From NCBI GenBank assembly GCA_045629005.1, contig JAZQQJ010000040.1:1-40379 (forward strand): 40,379 nt of DNA, given 5' to 3'. Below the pieces are notes generated by a model that made no database searches, was not told the origin of the DNA, and saw only the letters and a list, made by a program, of their open reading frames with translations. Below are positions 15,549 through 24,252 of this stretch, in pieces; positions within the stretch are counted from its first letter, which is position 1; every line of letters starts with the position of its first letter. The DNA is from RGIG3528 sp045629005 (GTDB taxonomy: Bacteria; Bacillota; Clostridia; Lachnospirales; Lachnospiraceae). The position numbers and the translations under genes are program-made.

Positions 15549-18401
15549 TTACGAATGGGTTATAGTCTGTTTTTCGTATGATATCCAACGCGTATCCCCA
15601 TAAGTATCTCGTGCCATTTCTTTTCGTAATTCCTCAACTGTAAACATTTGAAATTTCTCAAGCTTATTCACATCTATAGAGTATATTTCGTCATTAATAG
15701 CATTCTCTTCAACATTTTCAATCTCCCTTGCATACAAAATATCTTTGCCATCATCCTTAACAATCTGGAACAATGTACCTTTATATGCAAAACGCCTTCC
15801 GACATAAGAATATTTGCGGTAACTGGCTTGCTCAGTCATAGCTAATCTAAGGTCAAAATCTCGTAATACATGACCAGTAAAGATTCTTTGCAGAGGGCTG
15901 ACCTTTCTCGATACACCATATGCGCCTTCGCTTCGACTTACAGAATAGATTTCTTCCTTTTGTTCTATCGAATTCATATCACTAGTTTCAATAAAAACGC
16001 CATTAGATATCATATTTAAGAGATAATCAGCTCTTTCAGATTGAGCCAAATAAACTGATTTCACGTTTTCTATATCCAATTGATAATTATGAATAGCCAA
16101 GGAATCAATCACTTTGGAAAAGCTATTAAGCTCCTGCACTTCTCCAAAAATGGGTGAATAATAATACACGCAGGAACCATCTTTAGGATTAATCATAATA
16201 TGATGATAAAAATCAATATCAACAATACATCCATGAATTTTACCATCAAGGCCCATATCTTGAAGTTCTTTTGACAATTCGTTTTGTGCTTTTCGTAAGG
16301 GTAACAATAAGCGGATATACTTTATAAGAACAGCCTCAAAGTTCTGGCAAATCCAAGCAATATCTGTTGAATTGGTCAGTTTTGACGTTTTGCCACCATT
16401 TACTATAGAAATCCCTCTTCCGGATTCTGTATGGCTAACAATAAAGAACCCATAAAATCCTTTACGTTTTACAACATACATATTTGCTTTTCCGGTGTTA
16501 CATCGTTGATACAAAAGTGAACCATTTCCTATGTTTTCACCAATGTACCGATAAAACTGTAAATAATCATCAACCGAGGTCATAAATAGTCCGTCTTCAA
16601 GATTAGCATACGGATTCGTTTCAAATCCTGTTGTAGCAATTTTGAATATGATAGTTTCGTTATAATTGTATCCTATTTGATTATCTGAGTACATTACTCG
16701 GTTAGCGCTCTTCACTATCTCATTACGATGATTATGCCCTGTGAAGTATATAACTTCGTTATCAAAATGATTATTTAAGCACGATGAAATAGGGTAATGT
16801 GAAACGCATAAAAGGCATTTTCCCCTTTTCTTAATGTTTTTGAAAGCCTTGTTATACGCAGTTTCAAACAGTTCTGTTTCTCTAATCTCATCTTCTCTTG
16901 AGAATCCATTACAGCAACATATGGTTTCTGCATTCCATTCAGAATCATATTTTGCGAAACCAGTTCCCCCAAACAAAGTAAAATTATCAAATTGCACACT
17001 TTCGTTATGCAGTAGATTTATTCCAATTTTATTAAATTCCTGGCGATAATAATCTACAGCCTCTTCTATGCTGTCAAAATCCAAATATTCATGATTTCCT
17101 AATACAGCAAAAACATTTTGCATTTTTTCATGTCTATAGTCAGCAAGTGATATTTTCTTTATTGATTTATGCGCTTTGGAAGTAAATCTGGCAATATCTT
17201 CCTTAAGACTTACGTACTTATATTCAAACCTATCAATAGTGTCCTTATATTCTTCTAAAACCTTACTTAATCGAGATATTTCCACCACCATATGCTTAAT
17301 CCGTGGTTCAAGGTCTTTTGATATCTTCAAATTCTTATAACTTGTCAATTTTATAAAAGAATCAAATGCATAATCTGAAGAATCATAAGATCTATATGAT
17401 TTATGGTATTTATCAAAAACATCATAATCCAAATAAGTAGCAAGCTTCTTTTTAAGTGAATCAATATATATGTTCAACCGATTAAAGCGAAGAAGGCAAT
17501 AATCTTTTTCTTTTGCAAAAGAGGTTTGGCTTTCTTTTTTTAACCTAAGCATTTCGCTTTTATATTGGATAAAGTTCTGGTAATCGTGACAACGCATAAA
17601 TGCAGAGTAAAACAACAAAGTCAAGTCAGCATTTGATGACGTGTCTCCTCCGAAAAGAACAATATCAGCGGAATCAGCCGAATCATATAGAGTCTTAGCA
17701 TACGAATTAATCATATGTTTTTCGTCTCGAAACAAATGCAAGTGATGCAAAAGATGAATATCTGAAATATAAGCAATCTTTAATGTAGGCTTTAAACCAT
17801 AATAGGTTAACGGAGTCACTAATTCATCCACTAAAGCCAGTTCTGCCCCAGTAATATTTGCAACTTGAAATGCGTTCTCTGATTCCTGCCAGCGATAAAG
17901 ATTGTTTGCATAGTCAGAAGAGGCTTGGATTGTACTCTTTGCGCATTCCACTCCTATGCAAGACCTCCAGCGTACACAATTAAAACTTGTAATGTCTGTA
18001 TAAAATAAACGGCCACAGGTCTGACACTGAACCTTAATCATTTGTTTTTTTGAACAACCATCCAGCAGGTCCTTATAAGTGTCTGGAGATTTCTTATGCC
18101 ATAAAAAAGTATCTTCAGTGATGAAAGAATGCAAATATCCGTGTTTCAAATACTTTTGGACAAAAGAATCCGGCATAGTATCTCTATTGCAATATGCTTC
18201 TGATTCCTTCTTATTCAGCGAATAAAAAGAAACAAATGCATTAGAATTACCATTTAAGTAATCTTTCCACTCTTTCTCTGCAGCATTTCGAATGATGAAA
18301 TTTAAGTCATCACAAATAGCATCATATTCTGCCACAACTTTTAAGCAGCCTGAAGTATTTCCCACCATAGCCATTTCTTCCATAATTAGTGTATTCAGCA
18401 T
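15549..18401 (-). CDS. Large metallophosphoesterase with N-terminal Cys cluster
   Basis: The protein is 950 residues. The calcineurin-like metal motifs are all present: DIH (214-216), GGD (251-253), GNHE (435-438), SHYP (His535) and GHNH (555-558). Between GGD and GNHE an insertion of about 170 residues, mostly Lys/Glu-rich helix, interrupts the domain. Before it, CQTC (126-129) with CVRWRSC and VEC (142-153) could form a zinc-binding site. About 380 residues of unrecognised sequence follow the phosphoesterase domain. It should be cytosolic. The substrate is unknown; nucleic acid is plausible given the Cys cluster. The start is unsure: ATG 18401 lacks a ribosome binding site, while ATG 18368 has GGAAG 8 bases upstream. 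Confidence 0.8.
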   Translation of the reverse strand: MLNTLIMEEMAMVGNTSGCLKVVAEYDAICDDLNFIIRNAAEKEWKDYLNGNSNAFVSFYSLNKKESEAYCNRDTMPDSFVQKYLKHGYLHSFITEDTFLWHKKSPDTYKDLLDGCSKKQMIKVQCQTCGRLFYTDITSFNCVRWRSCIGVECAKSTIQASSDYANNLYRWQESENAFQVANITGAELALVDELVTPLTYYGLKPTLKIAYISDIHLLHHLHLFRDEKHMINSYAKTLYDSADSADIVLFGGDTSSNADLTLLFYSAFMRCHDYQNFIQYKSEMLRLKKESQTSFAKEKDYCLLRFNRLNIYIDSLKKKLATYLDYDVFDKYHKSYRSYDSSDYAFDSFIKLTSYKNLKISKDLEPRIKHMVVEISRLSKVLEEYKDTIDRFEYKYVSLKEDIARFTSKAHKSIKKISLADYRHEKMQNVFAVLGNHEYLDFDSIEEAVDYYRQEFNKIGINLLHNESVQFDNFTLFGGTGFAKYDSEWNAETICCCNGFSREDEIRETELFETAYNKAFKNIKKRGKCLLCVSHYPISSCLNNHFDNEVIYFTGHNHRNEIVKSANRVMYSDNQIGYNYNETIIFKIATTGFETNPYANLEDGLFMTSVDDYLQFYRYIGENIGNGSLLYQRCNTGKANMYVVKRKGFYGFFIVSHTESGRGISIVNGGKTSKLTNSTDIAWICQNFEAVLIKYIRLLLPLRKAQNELSKELQDMGLDGKIHGCIVDIDFYHHIMINPKDGSCVYYYSPIFGEVQELNSFSKVIDSLAIHNYQLDIENVKSVYLAQSERADYLLNMISNGVFIETSDMNSIEQKEEIYSVSRSEGAYGVSRKVSPLQRIFTGHVLRDFDLRLAMTEQASYRKYSYVGRRFAYKGTLFQIVKDDGKDILYAREIENVEENAINDEIYSIDVNKLEKFQMFTVEELRKEMARDTYGDTRWISYEKQTITHS

Positions 18402-18572
18402 AGTTCAATATATCTATGAAAATAGTATCAAAACAAAGAAGTGAAAACAATCCATTTTGAGGACAAGCACCTATATATTCTGTCAAATATGTACGGGAAA
18501 ATTTTACCCATCTATATCAAGAATTCATTTTACATAAGCATTTCTATTATTTTGAGTAAAGAAGTTTGTATA
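18402..18572. other. AT-rich intergenic stretch
   Basis: This holds the 5' flank of the metallophosphoesterase gene. No gene is supported. A 67-codon plus-strand frame at 18441-18644 has no ribosome binding site and runs through the terminator hairpin that follows. Confidence 0.5.
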
Positions 18573-18625
18573 AAAAAGTCCATTGCAATGTGTAGAACCT
18601 CTCTACGAATTGCAATGGACTTTTT
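18573..18625. terminator. Long terminator-like hairpin without an obvious gene to terminate
   Basis: AAAAAGTCCATTGCAAT (18573-18589) pairs perfectly with ATTGCAATGGACTTTTT (18609-18625); the loop itself has a GTAGA/TCTAC stem. It is T-flanked on both strands, but no coding gene ends on either side. It may mark a lost gene or the boundary of a mobile element. Confidence 0.75.
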
Positions 18626-18648
18626 ATTTTGGAGAATAAAGTGACATA

Positions 18649-18827
18649 TGTCGGTTTTTAATTTTATCATCACCGGTTTCAATTTTATCATTTGAGGGTG
18701 TTTTGATATAATTGAAGTTATGAAACAATTTTCAAAAAGGTCGAATCGTATTGCATCTCGTGAGCTTTGCTCACTCGATGTTTTGGGGGTTGTGAAAGCT
18801 TTGTGGTGTTATGAAACTGACTCATGA
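18649..18827 (+). mobile_element. Possible solo end of an IS21-like element
   Basis: From TGTCGG at 18649 there are two copies of CGGTTT(T)(T/C)AATTTTATCAT (18652-18670 and 18674-18691), a 22-bp period. Tandem terminal repeats of this look, starting TGTCGG or TGTCAG, are known at IS21-family ends, where they bind the transposase. A 35-codon frame (ATG at 18720, TGA at 18825-18827) follows but is not recognisable as IstA. No transposase gene is present. The call rests on the repeat pattern alone. Confidence 0.3.
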
Positions 18828-18836
18828 AACACTTGG

Positions 18837-18903
18837 TTGTGCTGGGATACTGAGGCTCGTCAAAGTAAATCAATCATAGGCACGCCTCAGTATCCCAGCA
18901 CAA
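18837..18903. repeat. Perfect 20-bp inverted repeat with 27-base loop
   Basis: TTGTGCTGGGATACTGAGGC at 18837-18856 is exactly complementary to 18884-18903. There is no T-run, so it is not a typical terminator. It lies between the possible element end and the long palindrome at 18923-19063. Confidence 0.85.
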
Positions 18904-18922
18904 GCCACGCCCTTCCTCTCTT

Positions 18923-19063
18923 CTCAAGCACTTCCTTCCACTGCGTGGAATTAGCGACATAAAAAGTGGAGCCACTTGCAAGCAAGCTAAAGGGCAGCTT
19001 GTTTGCAGTGGGCTCCTTTTTTTATGTCACCATTTTCCTGCTGCGCAGGAAATGGTGCTTGAG
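18923..19063. terminator. Long imperfect palindrome including the HD-GYP gene terminator
   Basis: The two arms of about 67 bases match as CTCAAGCAC..., ...GACATAAAAA..., GGAGCC(C)ACT... and CAAGCT around the centre AAAGGGC. Each arm contains its own small hairpin (TTCCAC/GTGGAA and TTTCCTGC/GCAGGAAA), so the strand could fold as a three-way or cruciform shape. The inner part (GGAGCC...GGCTCC, followed by a T7 run on the plus strand and TTTTT on the minus strand) is a good bidirectional terminator for the HD-GYP gene ending at 19083. Confidence 0.75.
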
Positions 19064-19082
19064 TCGAGTTGAAGTGGCTGGT

Positions 19083-19727
19083 TTACGCGTTCAGGTAGCC
19101 GTGTTTCTTATTAATCTCATCTACGAGCTGTAGTATCTCCTCAAACCCTTTTTCATGTGTCAGTTCCATAAAGCTGACAAAGACTTTCATGTCGTATTGC
19201 ATGTTTTCGTCTATCATCATTTCTATGGCTTTTTTGACATCGAATGCGGGTCTGTATGGTCTGTCTGAGACGAGTGTTACGAAGGAGTCGCAGACGGAGA
19301 TGAGGCGTGAGGCGTAGGGGATGCGTTCGGCGGCTATGCCGGAGGGGTAGCCGCTGCCGTCGTAGGCTTCGTGGTGGTGGAGGACGGCGTCAATGATCTG
19401 GGTGGGGTAGGTGCATTGGGTGAGCATCTGGGCGCCGAGGCCGGGGTGGGTGCGCATGTAGCGGATTTCGGAGACGTGGAGGCCGGTTTTGGCGCGGCCG
19501 TAGATGTTCTGGGAAATCTGGAGTTTGCCGATGTCGTGGAGGACGGCGGCGTTGTGGAGTGTTTCTTTGGTTTGTTCGTCGAGGTGCATGTGGTCGGCGA
19601 GGAGGTCGGTGAGGCGTGATACGAGTTCGCCGTGGTCGATGTGGTCTTCTATGTCGCCTTCTGCAATGCCTTGAAGGTTAAGTGTAGCAATGATTTTCTT
19701 TATTTCGTCTGAAGGGTTGTAGTACAT
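19083..19727 (-). CDS. HD-GYP domain phosphohydrolase
   Basis: The protein is 214 residues, a nearly bare HD-GYP domain without a receiver or sensor part. The metal motif HDIGK is at 64-68, HHHE at 117-120 and DGSGYP at 123-128. Family members hydrolyse cyclic di-GMP or related dinucleotides in the cytosol. GAGGA lies 6 bases before the ATG. That site is in a 37-bp segment duplicated immediately upstream. The gene follows hemZ on the same strand and may be cotranscribed with it. The signal it responds to is not visible. Confidence 0.9.
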   Translation of the reverse strand: MYYNPSDEIKKIIATLNLQGIAEGDIEDHIDHGELVSRLTDLLADHMHLDEQTKETLHNAAVLHDIGKLQISQNIYGRAKTGLHVSEIRYMRTHPGLGAQMLTQCTYPTQIIDAVLHHHEAYDGSGYPSGIAAERIPYASRLISVCDSFVTLVSDRPYRPAFDVKKAIEMMIDENMQYDMKVFVSFMELTHEKGFEEILQLVDEINKKHGYLNA

Positions 19728-19728
19728 G

Positions 19729-19802
19729 TTATTCCTCTTTTCATATAAAGGCTTGTATTACAATGTTATTCCTCTTTCCATATAAAGGCTTGTATTACAC
19801 TG
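19729..19802 (-). repeat. 37-bp tandem duplication upstream of the HD-GYP gene
   Basis: GTTATTCCTCTTT(T/C)CATATAAAGG and the following bases occur at 19729-19765 and again at 19766-19802 with two changes, and a third partial copy touches the end of hemZ. Each copy holds a ribosome-binding-like GAGGAATAAC on the minus strand; only the proximal one is used. Confidence 0.85.
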
Positions 19803-21356
19803 TTATTCCGCGTTGAAGAGTTTGCGTTTTCTGTCAATCATTTCGTCGATGCGTTCGATGTAGTCTTTGACGGATTTGACGTTTTCGGCGCGTTCAATCT
19901 TTCTGACGGTGTATTGGTCGTGGGGCTGGTCCATTGTTTCGTTGAGGAAGCCTTGGCCGTATTGTTCGTCGGTGCGGACGAGTTTTGAGGATGCTCCGGG
20001 GCCGCATGCGGCGATGGTGTGGCATTCTTCCATGATGAGGACGTTGTAGAGGCCTTCTTTGCCGGGGCGTGCGTAGCCTGTGTTTTCAAGGTTGTCGGAC
20101 ATGTTTTTCTGGCGGTAGAGGTAGTAGGGTTCATATCCGTTTTCCTTCATGTAGTGGGCTGCGTAGGTGGTCATGAGGGAGGCGTCTTTGGACATTGTGT
20201 CGGAGTACTCGTCCATCTGTTCGTTCAGGCGGGCTGCGCGTTTAATGGCGAGGGTGTGGACGGTGATGGAGTCGGGGGAGAGTTTTTTAAGTTCGTCGAG
20301 GGTGTATTTGAAGTCGTCGATTGTCTCTCCGTTGAGGCCTGCGATGAGGTCCATGTTTATGTTGTCGAAGCCGACTTCTCTGGCGAGTTTGAAGGCTTCT
20401 ATTGTCTGTTCGGTTGTGTGGCGTCGGCCGATGAGGTCGAGTGTATGCTGGCGCATTGTCTGTGGGTTCACGGAAATGCGGTCTGTGCCGAGGTCTTTGA
20501 GGGTTTGGAGTTTTTCTTTTGTGATGGAGTCGGGGCGGCCTGCTTCGACGGTCCATTCGCGTAAGTAGTCGAGGTTAAATGCAGATTTAATCTTTTCGAT
20601 GATTGTGCGGAGTTGTTCTGCGTTTAGGGTGGTGGGTGTGCCTCCTCCGAAGTAAATGGAGATGAGTTTCTTGTTTTTGAACATCCGGGCGGTAGCTTCG
20701 ATTTCTTTAAGAAGCGCGGAAACATATGGTTCTACGGAAGTAGTGTACTGCTTGAGGGGGTAGGATGAAAATGAGCAGTAGAGGCATATGCTTGGGCAGA
20801 AGGGCACGCCAATGTAGAGGCTGTAGGTGTCGTCGAAGGAGAGTCCTTGGAGGAGTCTTTTCTCGTTCCTGGTGACGTCTATGGCCATTTCGGCTTTTTC
20901 TTTTGATGTGAGGTATTCGTTTGCGAAGTATGTAATAATCCGGTCGCGGTCGTAGCCGAGGCGTTCCATTTCGAAGGCTTGTTTTGTAGGGCGTACGCCT
21001 GTCAAGGTGCCCCAGGGGAGGGTTTTACCGGTAAGCTCGGAGAGGACGTTATATACGGCTCTGTGGAGGTGGTTACGGTACATTCTTCTGTCGGGGGTGC
21101 CTTCGTTTCTGTAGCAGCCTTCGGGTGTCTCTGAGAAGTTATCAAAGCGGCCTATTCCTCTGTTTCCTTCGCCTGCGTTTACTTTGAAGCGGTTCTCCCA
21201 GAGTGTAACCTTAAGCCAGGGGGCGTCGGGTATTTCTGAGGGTGCCGCAGGGTCTTCGTTATATTCTATTTTGTAGTCCCATTCGGGGAAAAAAGCCCGG
21301 ACAAGCGGCCCAATATCCTGACCGTAATCCAGGCCTCGCATTATTACGTTTATCAT
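19803..21356 (-). CDS. hemZ: HemZ-type radical SAM protein
   Basis: This 517-residue protein carries the radical SAM cluster motif CPSICLYC (CxxxCxxC) near residue 190, followed by the GGGTPT strand typical of HemN/HemZ proteins. An N-terminal domain of about 170 residues with GVRPTK is characteristic of HemZ. The C-terminal part holds the HemN-like region. HemZ is annotated as an oxygen-independent coproporphyrinogen dehydrogenase of Gram-positives, though its real activity is not settled. The ATG overlaps the stop of rel (ATGA), so the two are translationally coupled. The length is normal. Confidence 0.93.
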   Translation of the reverse strand: MINVIMRGLDYGQDIGPLVRAFFPEWDYKIEYNEDPAAPSEIPDAPWLKVTLWENRFKVNAGEGNRGIGRFDNFSETPEGCYRNEGTPDRRMYRNHLHRAVYNVLSELTGKTLPWGTLTGVRPTKQAFEMERLGYDRDRIITYFANEYLTSKEKAEMAIDVTRNEKRLLQGLSFDDTYSLYIGVPFCPSICLYCSFSSYPLKQYTTSVEPYVSALLKEIEATARMFKNKKLISIYFGGGTPTTLNAEQLRTIIEKIKSAFNLDYLREWTVEAGRPDSITKEKLQTLKDLGTDRISVNPQTMRQHTLDLIGRRHTTEQTIEAFKLAREVGFDNINMDLIAGLNGETIDDFKYTLDELKKLSPDSITVHTLAIKRAARLNEQMDEYSDTMSKDASLMTTYAAHYMKENGYEPYYLYRQKNMSDNLENTGYARPGKEGLYNVLIMEECHTIAACGPGASSKLVRTDEQYGQGFLNETMDQPHDQYTVRKIERAENVKSVKDYIERIDEMIDRKRKLFNAE

Positions 21357-23644
21357 CCCATAGTTCTTTCTACGTCCATAACGCCTTCAATCTGGCGAAG
21401 CTTGCCGATTATTGTTGCGAGCATTTCGGTGCTGCTTACTTCGAAGCCGATTGTTGTTGTGGCAACGCCATTCTTGCTTACGTGGCTGTTGACGGAGGAC
21501 ATGTCAATCTTGTTCTCGGTCATAACCTTGGAAACGTCGAGAATGATGCCGCTTCTGTTATGGGCATAAATGTTGATTTCGGCAAAGTAGGTGCCGCTTT
21601 GTTTGTCATCAATGCTCCATTCGGCGGGAATCATGCGGATTCGCTCTTCGTCGGAGGCATTGAGGACATTGATGCAGTCTGTTCTGTGGATGGATATGCC
21701 TCGGCCTCTCGTTACGAAGCCGCAAATCTCATCGCCGGGAACGGGTGAGCAGCATTTGGAGAAGCGGACGGCAACGTCGTTTGTACCTTGTACGATGATG
21801 CTGGAGTGTGATTTGATGCGGACGGGCTTTCTTGATTCTTTAGCCTCCTGCACTGCTTCCATGACCTGTTCGTCGGTCATTTCGCGTTTTTCTTTCTTCT
21901 CTGCTTCTTCGAGAAGGCGGTTTACAATCTGGCCTTCCTTCACGCCGCCGTGTCCAATGGCTGCGAGCACTGCATCCCATTCATGGAAGCCGTACTTTTT
22001 CATGATTACGTCCATGAATTCGGGCTTAAGGACATCCTGTGGATTGATCGCCTTTGCTTTACAGTAGGCGAGGATGAGTTCTTTGCCGTGTACTACGTTA
22101 TCTTCTTTAAGTTCGGTCTTGAACCACTGGTTAATCTTATTCTTTGCCTGACCGCTCTTACATATGTTGAGCCAGTCACGGCTCGGGCCTTTGGAGTTCT
22201 GTGATGTGAGAACTTCAATACGGTCACCGTTCTGAATGACGTAGTCGAGTGTAACAAGGCGGCCGTTTGCGCGTGCGCCTACCATCTTGTTGCCGACTGC
22301 GGAGTGTATGGAATATGCAAAGTCTATAGGCGTTGAGCCTGTAGGAAGCGTCTTAACGTCACCTGTAGGTGTGAAGCAGTAAACGGAATCCGAAAAGAGG
22401 TTAAGGTCGGATTTAACGTTTGAGAGGAACTCTCTGTTGTCCGACATATCCTTCTGCCATTCGAGAATCTGGCGGAGCCATTGCATCTTCTCTTCGAGAG
22501 ATGCGTCGCTCTTTACGCCGTTTTGTGCTTCTTTGTATTTCCAGTGCGCAGCGATACCATATTCGGCAACCTTGTGCATCTCCATTGTACGAATCTGAAT
22601 CTCGAAGGGTGTGCCGTTGGGGCCGATAAGTGTCGTGTGCAATGACTGGTAGTTATTTGCCTTTGGCATAGCGATGTAGTCTTTAAAACGGCCGGGGATG
22701 GGCTTATACATCTCATGCATAATACCAAGCGCAGCGTAGCAGTCCTTAACGGAATCCACGATGATACGGATGGCATAGAGGTCATATATCTGATCCAGAG
22801 TTTTATTCTGGTTTTTCATCTTTTTGTAGATGCTGAAGAAGTGCTTGATACGTCCGTCGATTTGTGCGTTTATCTGGCCTTCTTCAAGCTTTTCCGCAAT
22901 CTCGTCGATGCGGTCGGACATGAACTGTTCGCGTTCGCTTTTACGGAGCTCGATTTTGTCTTCGAGGTCGGCGTATACTTCGGGCTCAATAATCTTCAGT
23001 GAGAGGTCGTCAAGCTCAACTTTAATACGGCTGATACCGAGTCGCTGTGCGAGGGGCGCATAGATGTCCATCGTTTCGTGTGCCTTCTCCTGCTGTTTGA
23101 AAACAGGCTGGTACTGCATGGTACGCATGTTGTGAAGGCGGTCGGCAAGCTTAATCATGATAACGCGGATGTCCTTTGCCATTGCAAGGAACATCTTTCG
23201 AAGATTCTCCGCCTGAACTTCGACTTTATCGAGGTCGTAGTTCAACTGGGTGATCTTTGTAACACCATCCACGAGAAGTGCAATCTCATCTCCGAACCGG
23301 GCACGTATTTCATCCAACGTAATGTCGGTATCTTCAACAACGTCGTGAAGTATACCGGCTGCTATCGTTTCTTTATCGAGCTCAAGCTCTGCCAAGATGA
23401 TAGCTACACAGAGGGGATGGATGATATAAGGCTCACCGGATTTTCGCACCTGGTCCTTATGAAGCTGTGCCGCAAGGGTATAAGCCCTCTCAATGAGCTC
23501 CAGCTCTGTGCCGGGTCGGTACGAATGGATGGTGTTTTTAAGGCGCTCAAACAGTGCCTCCGGATCGGTAAAATCCGCAGGCGTGGAAAGTGTTTTTTCA
23601 AGTATTGGTTTTTTAACTACATATTCGTAGTCCTGTCGAACCAT
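21353..23644 (-). CDS. rel: Bifunctional (p)ppGpp synthetase/hydrolase Rel
   Basis: The protein is 763 residues with all domains of long RelA/SpoT homologues. The N-terminal hydrolase HD domain has ILHDVVEDTD (His100-Asp101). The synthetase domain contains RFKDYIAMPKANNYQSLHTT. TGS (VYCFTPTGDVKTLPTGSTP) and a C-terminal ACT domain follow. It makes and destroys (p)ppGpp in the stringent response. The start at 23644 is chosen for GGAGG 6 bases upstream; 17 in-frame codons before it look non-native. It lies between apt and hemZ, a common order in Firmicutes. Confidence 0.97.
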   Translation of the reverse strand: MVRQDYEYVVKKPILEKTLSTPADFTDPEALFERLKNTIHSYRPGTELELIERAYTLAAQLHKDQVRKSGEPYIIHPLCVAIILAELELDKETIAAGILHDVVEDTDITLDEIRARFGDEIALLVDGVTKITQLNYDLDKVEVQAENLRKMFLAMAKDIRVIMIKLADRLHNMRTMQYQPVFKQQEKAHETMDIYAPLAQRLGISRIKVELDDLSLKIIEPEVYADLEDKIELRKSEREQFMSDRIDEIAEKLEEGQINAQIDGRIKHFFSIYKKMKNQNKTLDQIYDLYAIRIIVDSVKDCYAALGIMHEMYKPIPGRFKDYIAMPKANNYQSLHTTLIGPNGTPFEIQIRTMEMHKVAEYGIAAHWKYKEAQNGVKSDASLEEKMQWLRQILEWQKDMSDNREFLSNVKSDLNLFSDSVYCFTPTGDVKTLPTGSTPIDFAYSIHSAVGNKMVGARANGRLVTLDYVIQNGDRIEVLTSQNSKGPSRDWLNICKSGQAKNKINQWFKTELKEDNVVHGKELILAYCKAKAINPQDVLKPEFMDVIMKKYGFHEWDAVLAAIGHGGVKEGQIVNRLLEEAEKKEKREMTDEQVMEAVQEAKESRKPVRIKSHSSIIVQGTNDVAVRFSKCCSPVPGDEICGFVTRGRGISIHRTDCINVLNASDEERIRMIPAEWSIDDKQSGTYFAEINIYAHNRSGIILDVSKVMTENKIDMSSVNSHVSKNGVATTTIGFEVSSTEMLATIIGKLRQIEGVMDVERTMG

Positions 23645-23711
23645 ACCGTTCCTCCCACAATTATCTGTTCGTGCATCTTTTACAAAGCATACCACTTAAA
23701 GTCCGACAAAT

Positions 23712-24236
23712 TTATTTGCCTGGGTAAGCAACAACACTTGCTATGTCGTACCCTTTAAGTCTTTCTCTTCCCTTAAGGCCTTCAAGCTCCATAAGGAAAA
23801 TGATTTTGACAACTTCGCCGCCAAGCTGCTCAACGAGCTTGATGATAGCTTCTATTGTGCCGCCTGTAGCAATGAGGTCGTCAACGATAACAACCTTCTG
23901 TCCCTTTTTGATGGCATCCTTGTGCATCTCGATTGTGGCTGTGCCGTACTCGAGGTCATAGGTCTGCTCTATTGTTTCGCAAGGGAGTTTACCTTTCTTA
24001 CGAACGGGAATGAAGGATTTTTTAAGGTTGTAGGCGATGGGAACACCGAAAATGAAGCCTCTGGACTCGGGTCCTACGATAACGTCGAAATCAACGCCGT
24101 CGGTGAGCTTCTGGAGCTCATCTATTGCGAGATGAAGTCCGTCAGGGTCCTGAATGACACTTGTAACGTCGCGGAACATAATGCCGGGTTCAGGGAAATC
24201 AGGGATTGTTCTTACATAATCAGCTACAGTTTTCAT
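23712..24236 (-). CDS. apt: Adenine phosphoribosyltransferase
   Basis: This 174-residue cytosolic enzyme converts adenine and PRPP to AMP. The PRPP-binding motif VVIVDDLIATGGT and the Apt-specific N-terminal PDFPEPGIMFRD are both clear, and the length is typical. GGAGG lies 7 bases before the ATG. The apt-rel order is conserved in many Firmicutes and links purine salvage with (p)ppGpp metabolism, since (p)ppGpp inhibits several purine enzymes. Confidence 0.97.
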   Translation of the reverse strand: MKTVADYVRTIPDFPEPGIMFRDVTSVIQDPDGLHLAIDELQKLTDGVDFDVIVGPESRGFIFGVPIAYNLKKSFIPVRKKGKLPCETIEQTYDLEYGTATIEMHKDAIKKGQKVVIVDDLIATGGTIEAIIKLVEQLGGEVVKIIFLMELEGLKGRERLKGYDIASVVAYPGK

Positions 24237-24252
24237 GTGTAAACCTCCAAAA

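Noticed and set aside
18441..18644. 67-codon plus-strand frame
   Set aside because: It has no ribosome binding site and runs through both arms of a terminator hairpin.
20019..20564. 181-codon plus-strand frame opposite hemZ
   Set aside because: It is the antisense of a well-conserved radical SAM gene, with a Val/Gly/Cys-rich composition typical of antisense frames and no ribosome binding site.
22420..22629. Small plus-strand frames inside rel
   Set aside because: They are shadows of the rel coding sequence with no independent signals.
23078..23758. 226-codon plus-strand frame opposite rel and apt
   Set aside because: It spans the antisense of two firmly identified genes and their gap.
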